Of a DNA stretch of 64,000 nt, positions 25,705-39,300 are shown in pieces. Both the position numbers and the translations under genes were made by a program. Below the pieces are notes generated by a model, which had not been told where the DNA came from, made no database searches, and worked only from the letters and a program-made list of their open reading frames with translations. Source of the DNA: Alligator mississippiensis (lineage: Eukaryota; Chordata; Crocodylia; Alligatoridae); the NCBI RefSeq assembly GCF_030867095.1, contig NC_081828.1:213472978-213536977 (forward strand). Direction: 5' to 3'. Position 1 is the stretch's first letter, and every line of letters starts with the position of its first letter.

Positions 25705-26624
25705 GTATAAACATTTCCAAAAGGCCTTTGATTTGGTGTCCCATGATGTTTTCACGGGAAAATTGGAGGATTGTGGGCTTAACTGCTTGAGAGTCCAGTG
25801 GGTAGGAGGCAGACTGCGGGGCAGGACCCAGAGCGTCACAGTGAACGGATCTGTGTCATCCTGGCGAGGAGCGGGCAGCCGTGTCCCGCAGGGGTCAGTG
25901 CTCAGTCCAGTGCTTTTCAACATCATCAATGATTTGGATGTGGGGGTGAAGAGCTTGCCGGGTAAGTTCACGGATGACACCAAGTTATGGGGGAGTGTGG
26001 TCAGGCTTCAAGATAGGCTGCAAATACAGGCAGACCTGGACCGTTGGGCGAATCAGAGTCAGATGAAGTTCAATGTCGAGAAATGTCAAGTGCTCCCCTG
26101 GGGACGAGCAACCCCAACATATTGACAGGCTTGGCGGCACCAAGCTGACCAGCACCACGAAGGAAAGGGACCTGGGGGTAATAGCAGACCACAGTATGAA
26201 TATGAGTCGGCAGTGCGATGCTGTAGCCAGCAGGGCAAATAATACCCTGGCGTGCATCAATCGATGCGACGCCAGCAAAGCCAAGGAGGTGACTCTTCCA
26301 CTCTACTTCGCACTGGTGAGACCGCAGCTGGATACTGCGTCCAGTTCTGGGCACCGCACTTTAACAAGGATGTGGACAAGCTTGAGAGAGTCCAGAGAAG
26401 AGCCACCTGTCTGATCAGGGACTTGCATGGCAAGCCATACAAGGAAAGGCTGAGGGACCTGGGCCTCTTCTGCCTAAAAAAGAGAAGGCTGAAAGGGGAC
26501 TGGACGGGGTGACTTTGCCGGGGTCACTTGACCCCAGTTGTCTTTCCTGCCTGGTGCAGGGGGGGGCTGGACCCCATGATCTTGCGAGGTCCCTTCCAGC
26601 CCCTAACAGTCTATGAATCTATAA
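25705..26624 (+). mobile_element. CR1 LINE, 5'-truncated, with reverse-transcriptase remnant
   Basis: The plus strand encodes KAFDLVSHD, then RVPQGSVLSPVLFNIIND, the catalytic box FTDDTKLWGSV (FADDTKL in active CR1), and DRWANQSQMKFNVEKCQVL. A second frame continues to [10 protein letters not shown] and [13 protein letters not shown]. This is the C-terminal half of a CR1-type reverse transcriptase. The end has the CR1 signature CTATGAATCTATAAA preceded by GGTCCCTTCCAGCCCC. The reading frame shifts at least once after the FTDDTKL box, so it is dead. Confidence 0.92.
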
Positions 26625-28983
26625 AGCCAGGATTTTTTAGGGTGATAAGACAGATATTCAAAATATGATGGAAAATAAAACATCCTTCCCTTTTTTAAAA
26701 ACAAAGCAGGAACAGTAAGCATCAGCTGAGAATTTGGGTTTCCTCTCATCTCGGTGTGATTTTCCTACGGTCGCAGTTTTAGTCCCAATCTGTGGATTTG
26801 CTCACTAAGTGCCAGTCCTGGGAGATGCCAACCTTGTGAAGGCTCGCCGCCTTGCTGGGTTGGGCCCTGGCTTGCTTTAGTCCTCCGCTGCCGGCTGCCC
26901 AGATCTTCAGACTGGACCACGGCACCCGATAACACGGCGGGATCGGATGCCACCCTACCCCCAGGTTTGGCGCAACTACGATGGAGTCGCTTCTGGTTGG
27001 TGTTGGTGGGCAAAAGTCCTCCCACTCCGGAGGAAGGGGAAAGAGAGCGAGCAGGATCTAGGCAAGAGCTAAATTGGGCTGGATCCACGTAGTCCTGGAT
27101 TCCTCCGACAAAAGCAGCCAGGGGGATTCGTGTGTCTGGTGTCTCGGGCTGTCCCTGCCTGCATGAAAGAGGGAAATAGCTAAGAGCTGACAGAGCCGTG
27201 GGAGGACTGAGCTGCGCTGGCAGGACCAAATGCACCCCATCCACGCTTTGCAGCCATGCTCCAGATGGGAAATGTCAGGGAGGCAGCTCCAGGCTTGACC
27301 CCGTGTGTCTGCCCGTGAGCCCTCTGGTCCCGGCAGGCCTGAAAGCGGGTGCAGGAGTTGAGTCCACAGTCTTCCTGGGGACCTCTGGAGCCATCTGCTC
27401 CTAGCTTGCCAAGCAGTTGGCATCCCCGCACAGGGTGCTGTGTACCACGGGCATCGGAGGGGCAGGACAAGTCATGCACGGTCTATTCATGGGGAAAAGC
27501 ATGGGAGGAAAATGACTGAAATGATGGTGCCTGAGCTAGGACAGTCCTGTCTTAGCCCAGGGCCGGCCCCGTACATGTACGGTGCTGCCTGGAGCTCGTG
27601 CGCGCCGAGCGGACACTGCCCATCTCAACACAGTGCTGCCGGGCACCGTTGCGAGCTGGGATATGTTTCTCCAGTGCCAAGCACATTACTCTGGGACAAG
27701 CCATTTTGAACTCCAGGATACTGGGACAGCTCTTGTCACACTAGCCCACCGCACCTTCACGTGAGAGGGTCACGAGGCAGGCTTGAATGAAAATCACCCA
27801 TGAGAAGACATTTTATTTTTTCTGAGGCTTTATGTTTCAGGGGAAAGTCTAGACGGGAGCAGAGAGAGGAGCAGGGCATGGACGAGGGACCTTTCATGCA
27901 TCCACTGGGGCGGCTTATGGAAGCCAAGGAGATTCGGTCAAACCCTGGGCTATAGGGAGGTAAGGCACGTTGACCTGGTCAGTAGGCATCTAGATGGGCC
28001 AGGTTGTGCGTGGCTTTCTCTCTATGGCTGGCCAACTTGCACTGGGATGTGGTGGAGGTGGTAAATCCCAACTGCTGCCTTTCAGCCACATTGCAGAGAC
28101 ACCTTCAAAGCTGTGTGAGCGCTGCCCATTGCATGGTACGTGTTGTTCAGCGGACAAGGCTCTTCCCACCTCTGCCACAGGCCTGCCGTGCAAGTTTAGG
28201 AAGTCATTGCACTTGCACCCCCTCTGTCTCCCCTTCTTCGTCTTGGATAAGAGGTGATCCCCGTCTAAGTGGCTAACACAATGGGGCCCTGATCTTGACT
28301 GCAGGCTTAGGGTGTTACTGGGATACAAATGATACATCTAGGACAGGCTCGGTATAAGAGCTTAGCTGGATAGGAATTACACTATCCTTAAAATGCAGGT
28401 GAGCTTAGAGCAGAGCAAGTTCAAGGCCATCAGAAAATAATCAACTCACCAAACTGCTCTTCCATAATGCTAGCGTCCAAACCTTGCAAGAAGCACGGTC
28501 TTATTTAGGCCTTAGTTTGTCTGAACTGCCCAGTTGTTAAGAACAGTCGCCCGTCTCGTGATTGTTGCGTGTACATGTGCACATGCACACCCCACATGCA
28601 TGCACGTGGACATACACAGGAAGTAACACTTTTCCTTTTTTTATTTTATTTTACACTAAAGCACAGATCAAGTAACACAGGCATCGTTAGACTTTCACTG
28701 GAAGAGAGATTTCTGTCCTATCAAAAATCATAACTGAAAACTTAAAAATGAATGGTTCATCGCTAGGTTGCTTCAGAGATCTCGATCTACTTTGCAAACT
28801 GAGTTGGTATTAAAAAAAGAAACAAGAAACCAAGTAAGAACATTACAAAGTTTAGAGACATCATAAATATAAAAATACAATTGGAAGCGACGAGGGCTGG
28901 TAAAAGCCATAGTGCAATTGCTGCCGTCTGTGATCTGCTGACTGTGTTGCTGTGGAGGAGAGGTGGAGGCCTGAGGTCATCAG

Positions 28984-29213
28984 CAGGGATCTTGGTTTTC
29001 TCCGATTTAAAAAAAAAAATTCCCAATTTTTGATTTAAAAAAAATAAATCCAAATCCACATTTTTCCGTGATTTGAATGAAACACCACTAATATATAAAG
29101 ATATATGTATAGTGCTGTTTCATTTTAATTATGGCAGCGTGGATTTGGGGTAACATTTTTTAAAAACCTGAAAATAGGGGATTTTTTTAAATTGGAGAAA
29201 ATCAGGAACCCTG
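28984..29213. mobile_element. Short hAT-like element, AT-rich, with 8-bp target duplication (7 of 8 matching)
   Basis: The left end CAGGGATCTTGGTTTTCTCC and the reversed right end CAGGGTTCCTGATTTTCTCC are inverted repeats, continuing GATTTAAAAAAA against AATTTAAAAAAA. Flanks are GTCATCAG (28976-28983) and GTCACCAG (29214-29221). The 230-bp element has no coding capacity. It lies 1.0 kb past the KLHL40 stop and could be within its 3' UTR. Confidence 0.8.
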
Positions 29214-30194
29214 GTCACCAGCCAGCCTGGCCAGTGCTACCACTGCCCAGATCTCTTCCCTGAAGTCCCTCCCTGTTTCATACCAAAGCTTTCCCCGCTG
29301 TGTCTCTGTAACAGCTGCTGGAAAGGAGCAGGACCTGAGCACTGGGATTCCCCTGCATGCCGAGATTAAACGAAGCCAAAGGAAGTGAAATTCAAAAGGC
29401 TGGTGTGCAAGTTAGTTCATCCCAGGGGTTGCGGGACTGTCTGGGACGCCCAGCATCCACGGCGTGTGCTGCGGTCACACCAGTGCTTCAGTGCATGCTC
29501 GCTTCAGTCCTGTCTTCCTAACATCCTCTGCCACTGCAGCCCGAGGAGTTTCTCCTCCTTATCCACACACATACGCTTTACTTTCCTGTTGCGTTTCCTC
29601 TCTAAACAACCACCAAGGCTTAGCTCAGCAATCTGCAGACCTGCTCCTCCAAACGCCTTCCACCCAGCTCTCCTTCTCCTCGCTAGCAATAACTAGGGCT
29701 ATTAAGGCTGCCTGGGGGTTACCGTGCATGGGGCTATTTTGATATTTTCTTGCACGGTTGCATCTTGTGCTAATTTAGTTGGTTCATTCTGTTCCATTGA
29801 GATCTATCTCCTGCCTTCCCCGGTCAGACGGGCAGCTGAGCGGGAGAAACAGGAGGAGGGATCCATATGAATACTTGCAAATCTTGAAAGAAAAAAAAGG
29901 TATAGTTCCTGTCCAGACCAGGAAGAGCAGAAGGCATCCAATTCTGGAGACAAAACAAGTGCAACCTTCCCAGCTTATCAACCTGGCAGAGCACCTCGAT
30001 GCCTCCAGGCCGGTGTTTCTAGAGTAATGTAACCCCCTTCCAAAAGGCTTTGATCTACTTTTTCCCTTTCCTGATTGGGTGAAGTTAAATGACAACCGAT
30101 CACAGATGTCGCATACTACAGCTTAGCCAATGAAATCACCCTCCCCCCCCCTTTGGAAAAACAAGAACGGGGAAAAAAACAATCGTGGTGCCAT

Positions 30195-30306
30195 TTACAT
30201 CTTTGTTAACCGTAAAATGTTAAGGCGGACAGGAAGGAAGGTGGCACCGGAGGCATACTGGATCTCTCTGAGGACGCCTTCCCACTTCTTCTCTTCTTCG
30301 TCGTAC
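30195..30306 (-). CDS. KLHL40: KLHL40 exon 6: C-terminus
   Basis: A 112-nt coding part after acceptor CCCTTTAG. It encodes [35 protein letters not shown] and a TAA stop. The 3' UTR continues to lower coordinates. No convincing poly(A) signal was found within 500 nt; overlapping AATAAA motifs on the minus strand at 28640-28650 are a distant candidate. Confidence 0.95.
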
Positions 30307-33300
30307 CTAAAGGGAAGAGGACAACAACTAGAGTGAGCCAAGGAGCGAACCCCATGTCCCGTGCTCCCCCTTCCAGCCCCGAGTTCAGCAACAAGGGCGG
30401 TTGCAGAGAGGGATTTCCTTGCAGTGTGGTAGGCAGACTAGATAACGCGGGGAGGTAGCTGGTACACAAAAGAGACCAAACTGGAACGCGAGCAGCGTGG
30501 AAATCAGTTGGATCGAGTCTGTAGTTGCCATTCGTTGGGTTTTTTTCAGAAAGGTTTCCTGTCTAAGCGTTGTGAATCCGTTTCCCTTGGCAGCTGTCAA
30601 CGCTGCCATGCAGCATTTTTGGTTTGCTTTTTCTTTTGAAGATGAATTTAGGGCCTGATTTGAAGTCCCTTGGTATCAGCAGCTTTCCATTGACCTTAGT
30701 GGTCTCTGAGTGCTGACAGCAAATGGCAGACTAAGTGCACTAGAAACTGCAATCTTCCCCCAAAAATAGAGGGCCAGGCAGCGGCCAGCAACCGTCTCCA
30801 CTCTGCCCTGACTTGAACCTGAACACAGACCCTGGGAAGAGCTACCTTAGCGGGGGAGAGTCAAACAACTGACAATCAGCCTGCTTTGAAAGTCGGTTCT
30901 TTGTTGGTCTCGGACCAAAGCAGGCGGAAGAGCACCGATGGTAGCCACCGGCTGCCTTTGCACCCTGGGTTCCTTGTGGTCCTGGTGTTAGTGAGGTTGG
31001 AGCCATGGGAAACCATTTGTGGACCATCTCTAGTGTCTTGGGTAAAGGGGGGTTTCGAGGTTGAGTTTGACCCCCTGCTTCTGTCAGTAGGAAATGATAA
31101 AAAGCAGCACTGGCTGAAGGTAAGGGAGTGGGTTTTAGACTTAACTATGGGTGAAAGACTGGACCAGATCTTCAGAGCTTTTAAGGATTGCAGGGACCAT
31201 TGCAATCATCTAGCCTGCCTGCCTTACACCAGCCAGAAAATTTCCCCCAGGCGCCAGTGCAGGTTGAGGTCAATGACTTGTTTGGCTGAAAAGCATCCTC
31301 CCCAAAAGGCAACAAGACACCAAGGATCTCCCACTTATAACCAACCCCGCCGCTGCTCTCCCCGGGAGCTCTGATCTCCTTACCTCCAGATGTCATTTAG
31401 CTCGGTTGGCACCAGTTCTCCTGACTCAGTCTCCACCGTGGCAAAGCCGCCCAGTAAATAGAGAGCGCCGCCCAGGCTGACCAGGCTGACGGAGCTGCGC
31501 TCCTGGGGGAATTCGGTAAAAGCCTCCCACCTGCCGGGGAGAGAGATCAGACATGTTGGAGGGCATGAAGGTCTCCTTCTGGCCCTGCAGATCAACTGCT
31601 TTGGACACAACTTAGGGCCCTCCAAGTGCTGATATGGACACAGGCTCTTTCACAAGTTCCTGAAGTTTTCAACAGCATCCCCCAACTCTGCTCCCTGGGG
31701 CACGGGCATTTTTGGGCACATCAGCAAGAGTCTGTTCTCTATAGGCTCTTTTACCAGTGTCCACAGCTCCCTGGTTGGAAACAATCTCATCTGTTCTCTG
31801 CAGATGCTTACACTACTAGCCTTATCACTAGGGGATTTGAGCACCGTGCAGTAGTGCATTAAGCACCATGATTGGTGGCGGATTCAGCCTAGGAGGAGGA
31901 AACGGGGCCAAAGGAACAGGCTGCAGAGAACCACCCACCCCAGCAAGGGTTGCTACCGTGTTTCAGAGGCTTCCTTCCCTTCCCACTTCCTAGGCCAATA
32001 TGGCTCATGCACTGGGGGCATATAGGGGGTGCAACCAAAGCCCCATTGCAAGCCGTGGGGATCAGCTTGCCAGGGAGCAACTGGGAGCATTCAGCAAGCT
32101 GGGCTTTCTCCCAACCGTTCTGCATTCAGGTCCTTGCTAAGCTGAGAAGGGAGAGGCGCTCCGTGAAGCTGCCAAGCAAAGGGTGCCTTTAATGCACAGG
32201 TGAAATATCCCTGCTCTCTACCAGGACAGACCCTCTGGCTCCGTCCGGCTCTTGTGACCCTGGAGCTTGTCTACGCTGCGTTGCGGGGGTGGTTGCAGAT
32301 GACAGAGGCCAGCTCAAGCTAGCGTGGGTACTGCCGGCAGCACAAAACTCAGTGCAAACTGCAAAGCCCATCCAGCACGCTGGATAAAAATTTAGGCAGT
32401 TAAGCCAGGCTGAGCTCCAGGCTGGCATTTCTGTGCCGTTACCAGCACCCGAGGTGGCTCTGGTATGCCCGCGTGAGTGGCAGTCACACTTGATTGCCAT
32501 GTAGACCTACCTCTAGCCTCCAGCCATCCCTATATTCATTCGACCCCGGTACTGCAGGGAGCCCTTTGGCTATAGATGATGCAAATGCTCATAAGCAGCA
32601 GTAACACCAGCTGAAGTGGTGCCTAAAGAGACGCAGCCAAGACTGCCCCAAGGAGTTGGCTGCCTGGGGGTCAGAGGTTTCATTCATGCCCACAGCCGCT
32701 CCCTCGTGTCCATCTTGGGGGAGAAGGCGGTACGTACTTGTCGGCTGCAATGTCATACACTTCCACGGAGTTGGTCAGGCCAGAGTCGGTCACTCCCGCT
32801 GCCACGTAGATCTTGTCGTTGTGCACGGTGGCCCCGAACAGAGAGCGAGCAGTTTTCATGGGAGCCAGCTCCTTCCACTCAAACTTGGTGGGGTTGTAGA
32901 CGCACATCTTGTTCAGGCACTTCCTGCAAAAAGCATGCGAGAGAAAAGCAATTTCATTGACTTGCTGGGTGGGATCTTTGCACTCCCCTAAGTAATGGGG
33001 GGTCTGGGGTATGGACCTACATCTTCAGCAGATTATGATTTCCGGTGTGTTTATTAGTGTATGTTCACATCCAAGGTAATAGATGTCTTTGTGGTGCATG
33101 ACCTGACACTGTCTCGTGCACACGTGCTCAGAGATGAGCAACCAGGCCTCTTGGTAAGCGCATGTCCCACTACACACGTGTGTGCATATGGGGGACTTGC
33201 CCGCAAGCACATAGAAGCGGCTGTTACGGATTTAGTGCGGATGGTACAATTGCGTGTTTTGTATGATGTTAGTTGAGTCTTCACCCCAAAAAGCTGCCAA

Positions 33301-36300
33301 TTAGTTTCTTTGGATAAAGAGAGTGATAGTCTCTCTCCTTGGTCCAGCACCAATCCCCGACTGATGTCAGCGCTGTTGTGCAGGGGGGCCGTGGAGAACC
33401 TGCAACCACCCCCTGAAGGCCGGATGCATGCCAGCGGCCTCAAAATGAAGACCTTCATGGGCTTTACTACATTGGTGGTAGAGCTCAGAGAGAACAGATT
33501 GACCCTGGTCTTCTGCTGAAGGCCAAAGCTAGAAGTTCACCAGACTGAGGGGTCAAGAGCAGGAGCTGGGTCCTGGAGCAGCCTCTGTGGAGAAGTTCCA
33601 GCTCTGGAGCACGTCAGCAAACTACGCAGACAGAGAAGTCCTCTGTCTTATCTTCTCCAAGCCCCTGATTTTTCTACTCCTTATTGACTGTTCTCCTAGA
33701 AACCTTTTGTATGGAGCAGAGCTCCTTCTTCTAGCAGGGGACCTTGCACGCAGAAGCAGCCAACCCCACTTTGCCATGTGAGATGCGCTTCCCTCTGCTT
33801 TTAACCCCTTGCTCTTGGATTTACCTGTCGCTTCCTTTGCCTCCTATGGCGTAGACCAGATCCTTGTGAGACACCACAGCATGGCCATAGACTGCATAGG
33901 GAAGAGGTTCTGATTCACCCCACTTAAAGGACCTAGGCAAGGAAATGGCACAAGATGAGGATGATTATATCTAAATGTATTATATTATTGCTGTTGCATT
34001 GGTCATAGATCTACACACTGCAGCTCCTGACTCAGGCTGCTTTGAAATCCTTTCATGGGTGCCGCACCATGTTAGCACTACGAGGTGCGTACAGACATGA
34101 TTCACGAGATCAACCCAGAGATTTGAAATAGGCATCCATCGCATTGAAACCATCCTACCCTTTTGTGGTCTTCCTGAGTTCTTTGCAACAGAAGAATTGC
34201 TGTATTATTTTGGAGACACAGAGGAGGGGCCTTTGGTGACTTGGAGGGAGTACTGATGCAAGGGATGGACTCGCGCTTGCATGCCTTTAATGCACAGATG
34301 CACAGAGGGGTCTGAATGTGGAGCTTAGGGCTCATCCCTATGTGTTATTTCAGTTTTTTAGGTGCATTTTGCTGCAAGAACCAGCCCCATTGCGTCTCTT
34401 CCCAAAGCAAACCCCCCGCCTGCGGTACTTACAGCCGGTCGTAGCACATGACAGAGTCCAAGGTGTTTTCTCCCTCCTTCAGCTCTTTCCCCCCTACCAC
34501 TAAGATGGAGTTTTCTGCTTCTCCCAGGCCGAAGAGGCAGCGTGGGGATGGCAGCGGGGGCATGCCCAGCCAGTCGGAGTCCAGGTGATCATACTGCAGG
34601 GAGATGGAGACCTGTTAGCATGCAATAGGCCCTGTCCTGCTCCTGCTCTAGTGCACCAGGAGCGGATTTACTTATGCTGTGAATTGGTTTAATCAAAGTG
34701 CCAGGGGCCAGATGTGCTGAAGCGAAGCGCTGAGTTGTGTCCTACCAGTCCCCTGGGGCATGCCCTCCCCCACATGTTGCTGCAGAGAAGTGCCAGGCTT
34801 AGTTCTCAGCAGGCCCTGGTCCTGCACGTTTCCCTGCACTCCCTGTCTGTCCCTGTCCCTGTCCCTGGTGCACTGGCATAGCTCTAGTGCACCAGGAGCG
34901 GTTACTACAGGGATCTGAGTCGGAGCTCGGTTTCCCAGCCGTCAAAGACACCAGACAGCAGCTCATCCTTGAGCATTGACGGTCCATTGTCCATTATCCT
35001 GGCCATGCATTCTGAGGAAGCTAGGAATAAATTGTCCTTTTCCTGGCTTGTGTTGCATCCTTTTCCCCTTTGTACTCTCCTCTGTTTCTTCACGTCTCTC
35101 TCCAACTGCTTCCCTGGTTGTGCACTGGTTGTTCAGTAATTATCTGCTGGGAACACTGTGTGCTAACACATCGTTTCTTGGAATGATTTCGGACCTCTAT
35201 AAAGTCTGTGTGTGCATATCCATTGGGGGGGGTGTGTGTGTGTGTGTATGCACATACACATGAGCAGAGGCCTGCATATATACCCACATATGAAGTCAGC
35301 CTATTAATGCAAAGATCAAAGACCTTACATTGCTGAGAGCATTGTTCTACCCATTTTACAGATGGTGAAACTGATGCCCAGAGAACTGGCGGGTCAACAT
35401 CAGCAGGTGCTTTGGCTACCCCATGCATCTGCAAATGCAGTTTCCAGCGGGCACTGAAAACCCCTGGGCCCTTCTGAAAATGCTACGGCATGTGTCAGCT
35501 TCTGTTTTGGTGGTGACAGCTATGTTGCATGTTAGATGAGAGTGTGATCCAATGGTTAGAGCCCCTGCCTAAGCCTCAAGAGACTCCCTGCTCTGCTGTG
35601 GACTCTCTGCCTGACCCTGAGTGCATCTTTTTCTGGATGCAGCCCTGAGGCTCCCTGTGCCTCAGTTTCCCAGGGTAAAAAGGGAGCGCCAGCATCTCCT
35701 GACTTCGTGGGGGTGCTGGAAGGCTCCATATGTGGAAGCCTGTGAGATGCTCAGTACCACAGCGATGGGCGCTGGATGGGTACTGTAGCCGCATAGTGTG
35801 CAGGGCTTTGTTGGCTCATCAGGCTGTTTTGGAGCAGGGTTTATCTTGTTCTCTATGCATCAGGCGAGCTGCTTGCTTGTGCTCAGTACAGCTGATCACA
35901 GAGCAGGACTGTCTGCGAGTGACCTTGCACGGCTCAGCAGTCATTCCAGACAACGCTGCGAGAATCCACAATACAGACCTTCTGATTTAGCGGCTGCCCA
36001 AAGTATTTCTCATTGCATTGCAGGCTTCTGTGTAAAGGTCTCTCTAAAAGGGAAGATGCTAATGATGACCTAGTGCTGTCCAAGATGGAGCTGGCAAAGT
36101 TTCCAGCCTCAGTACGGCTGTTCTGGCAGGTTTGCAAGGACCAGTTACTATAATTCTCAGCTGTCATGAGAGGCAGCCCACTGTCCTCACAGAACTCAGT
36201 CAGGCCCTTGGCACACATTGCAGTTATGGCATGATTAGCATATGAATTGGGCCATAAATAGCAACAGTGCCACGCGTTCATCCAATTTAAGGCACCATCA

Positions 36301-39300
36301 AATGGCAAACCAGACACAAAGATGTTCCACATATAATGTGGAGATGTCAAACGCCTTTGTGGCAGGTTGGGAAGGCACTTTCAACTGAACGTGTCCATCA
36401 GAAATTGAATGCGTCCATCAAGAAAAGCAGGAGGGCAGGTCTGGGGGAGCCAGCAGGAAGCCGTATGGGAGATGTTTGGGTGGCAGAATTGAGAGCAAAG
36501 GAGCTGTCTTTGGGCAAGTTGGAAGTGAGGGGGCAGCCTTTGGGCTGAAGCCCCACAACAAAGAGAGATGGATTTGAACCAAAAATCTGGAGGTGGATTT
36601 CCCCTGTATCCCACTAGTTTCCCCAGGCTGGTAATTCGGCTGCATAATGGGCCCAGAAAGGGAAAAGCCAGTTGTTCTCATCTCTGTAGCACCCGGCCTG
36701 TGGATATTAGGATGTTACAGACCTACAGACACAACCTGGAGTCCACTCCAGGCCTGGCCTTGCCAGGAACAGCTAAGTTACGCTGAGTTTTCTCTACTGA
36801 TCCTGGTGCTCCATTAAAATCGCACAACCATAGAAAAGAAAGGGATCTCAGGAGGTCGCATTTAATTCAACTTCCTGCTCAGGCAGGGTCACCCCCGACT
36901 GACCCATCCTATACAAGTCCCTGCCTAACCTGCTCTTAAACAAGGAGGGAGACTCCTGGGCACCCAGTTTAAATGCTCCCAATATCCTAGATGCCCGCCA
37001 TGAGTTGCTTCCCAACTATATATGCTCGGCAGTAAAACAAAGGATGACAGGAGAACTCACCGGTTGGGAGGGAAGGTAGCGTTCTTAGGAGGGTGCTATT
37101 TTTTGCCACCAGTTATAAAGCACTACAGGCCTCCTTCTCTACAGGCAACGGTCTGTCCTGAGAAAACATGCTTCCAAAAATTCCTAGAATCTGTTTGCAA
37201 AGGCTGCTGAAGAAGGACCCACCTCCGTCATAGCACTCAACTTCTGCCAGGAGTCTTCGGTGGCCACTGACGGCACATCCCTGAAGCTGTAAACATGCAT
37301 CTCATTTGATCCAGGATTGATTGTCCCGGGATTTGAGCCTGATTAAAATGGATGCAGCACAGACCTGCACGTATATCACTGTTTCAAGCTGCCTTGCTGC
37401 TCCTTTGCCAGCAAGTGGTGAGTGGGAGCACAAATTGCCCCTGGACTGGCCCACGATAACCGTATAGACGAACCACAGGGCATCCTGGGGAAAGGCATTT
37501 GTGCATTTTTTTCCGGCATATTTGAAATGGGATAATGGACATGTACATCTGTGCAATCCTGAGCTTCTCCTGGGAAAAACGTGATAGATATTTGTGCCCC
37601 AAAGGTACAATTTGCCTGGTTGCCTCGGGCAGTCTTTTTTTTCATAGGTGGGTGTGAGATCAGTGGTGGAGGGAGGGCATGAAAGCAAAGCATGGTGCAT
37701 ACACCTCCCGACAGCAAACAGGAGGGGCTAGCTTATCTCTCGCGTGCATCCAGTTTTACACGCACCCCGTGAGACGTGCTAGCTCCCTTCCTAGGAACAA
37801 AATGCACACGGCCTTCATGTGAAGAGTAGAAGAGGTTGAACAACACTAATGGTGAATCTGCCTCGTTGTGAGTTGTGGACAGAGCTGGCTGAAACACGGA
37901 CTTAGTCTTCTGTGGGAAATTTTGGGAGTTTTTTGAATACTCCTTGTGTCCTGAATCGGGACCAATAAAACAGTATCGCCAAGATTTTTTGCAAGCAAAT
38001 TTGTCTGAAATGTTTCAATTTGACTTCCCTATTTCTAGAACGCAGTATAATCAGAACAGTGTAAATGAAGCATTTGGATGTTATCGAAACAGACTATTTT
38101 GGTAATTTCCTGGTTTTTTTAAATTTAATTAAATTGGCATATTCCTGTAAAACATTTTGATTTCGGCAAATAAGCATTTTCCAAAGGGAAACTGTTGCGC
38201 TGGAAATGTTTTGATCAACTCTGTTTGGTCCACCTGCATACACTAATATGACTCTCATTGCAAATAGCCTTGAAGCCTCTGATCTCATCTTGATTTCTGC
38301 GGATGATGCCTATGGATAACTCTCATCCTCTGCCTTTAGTATTCATGGCATGTGACTCATCACCTGATATCATTTTCTCTTTCTGGCTGAGCGGCTGAAA
38401 TGTATGTATTTGAGAAGAAGACATGACTAAGAGGACATAATAATAGTGCATTTCTGGGTCTGAGCTCTCAGTCGCATCATCTTTCATGCTAAAATCTGCG
38501 TGGTTTCAGGTGGTCACGAACTGTTATTTTTATATCCGTGTGCGTCCAACTTGTATGAATAAGACTATCCCTGGCCGACCTATCTTGGGTCCAAAGGCAG
38601 CAAGATAAATTTGACTCCTAGTTGCCCTTAACCACAGAAGCACAGCCAGCTGTTGATAGACACGGATACATAAAAGTAACGTATAGCTATAGTTATAATA
38701 TTTTGAAGTAGAGCTTTCCTACTAGGTCTGTATGACATGCCAGCTGACAAGGTCTCTCTCGCAATGACCTTTTATTCCTAATGAAACTGTCAGCTAAGAG
38801 CACAATTCAGTAATCATGCTAATAGCCCGATGTGCATGTTGACAGCATTTTCTATTCAGGGACTTCAACGCACTTCTCAAACTGGAATTTCGCGGTGAAG
38901 CCGTGTCCAGACAATTGTTCCCATTTTATGGCTGAGACCATTGAGAGATCAAATGACTTGCTCAAGGCTTCACAGAGAACCGGTGGCAGGACTGGAAGCA
39001 GACTGATGATCTAGAGCTCTTGCCTCCCGTGACTGAGCCAGCAAGGTTTTGAGCCAGGCAAGAGAAGCCTTCAGGTTAGACAGGGCCTTGCTTGCAATGC
39101 TGGGCTGAGTCATCCTAGCTGGTGGCAGGCAGCAGAGAGTGAGAAGTATGTTTTATTCCCTGCAGGGCTCGCTAACAGGCGGCCAACCTTCCTAGTTGGC
39201 ATCGCAACTCTACACGTCAGCACTGCTCAGGGGAAACGTGCCTCTGTTGAATAGGAAGCAATTCATCTATCTGTTCCCCGCAGATGACAAATGCTGCCTG

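Larger units (their letters stand above)
18391..30194. other. Intergenic region ZBTB47 - KLHL40
   Basis: About 12 kb between the 3' ends of two convergent genes. No splice-bordered or conserved coding sequence was recognised. Open frames of 100-180 codons here have no recognisable domain. Repeats inside it are listed separately; the KLHL40 3' UTR occupies the last part. Confidence 0.65.

Noticed and set aside
26765-27479. Overlapping minus-strand frames of 99-159 codons
   Set aside because: No domain, no conserved motif and no clear splice partners; base composition explains their length.
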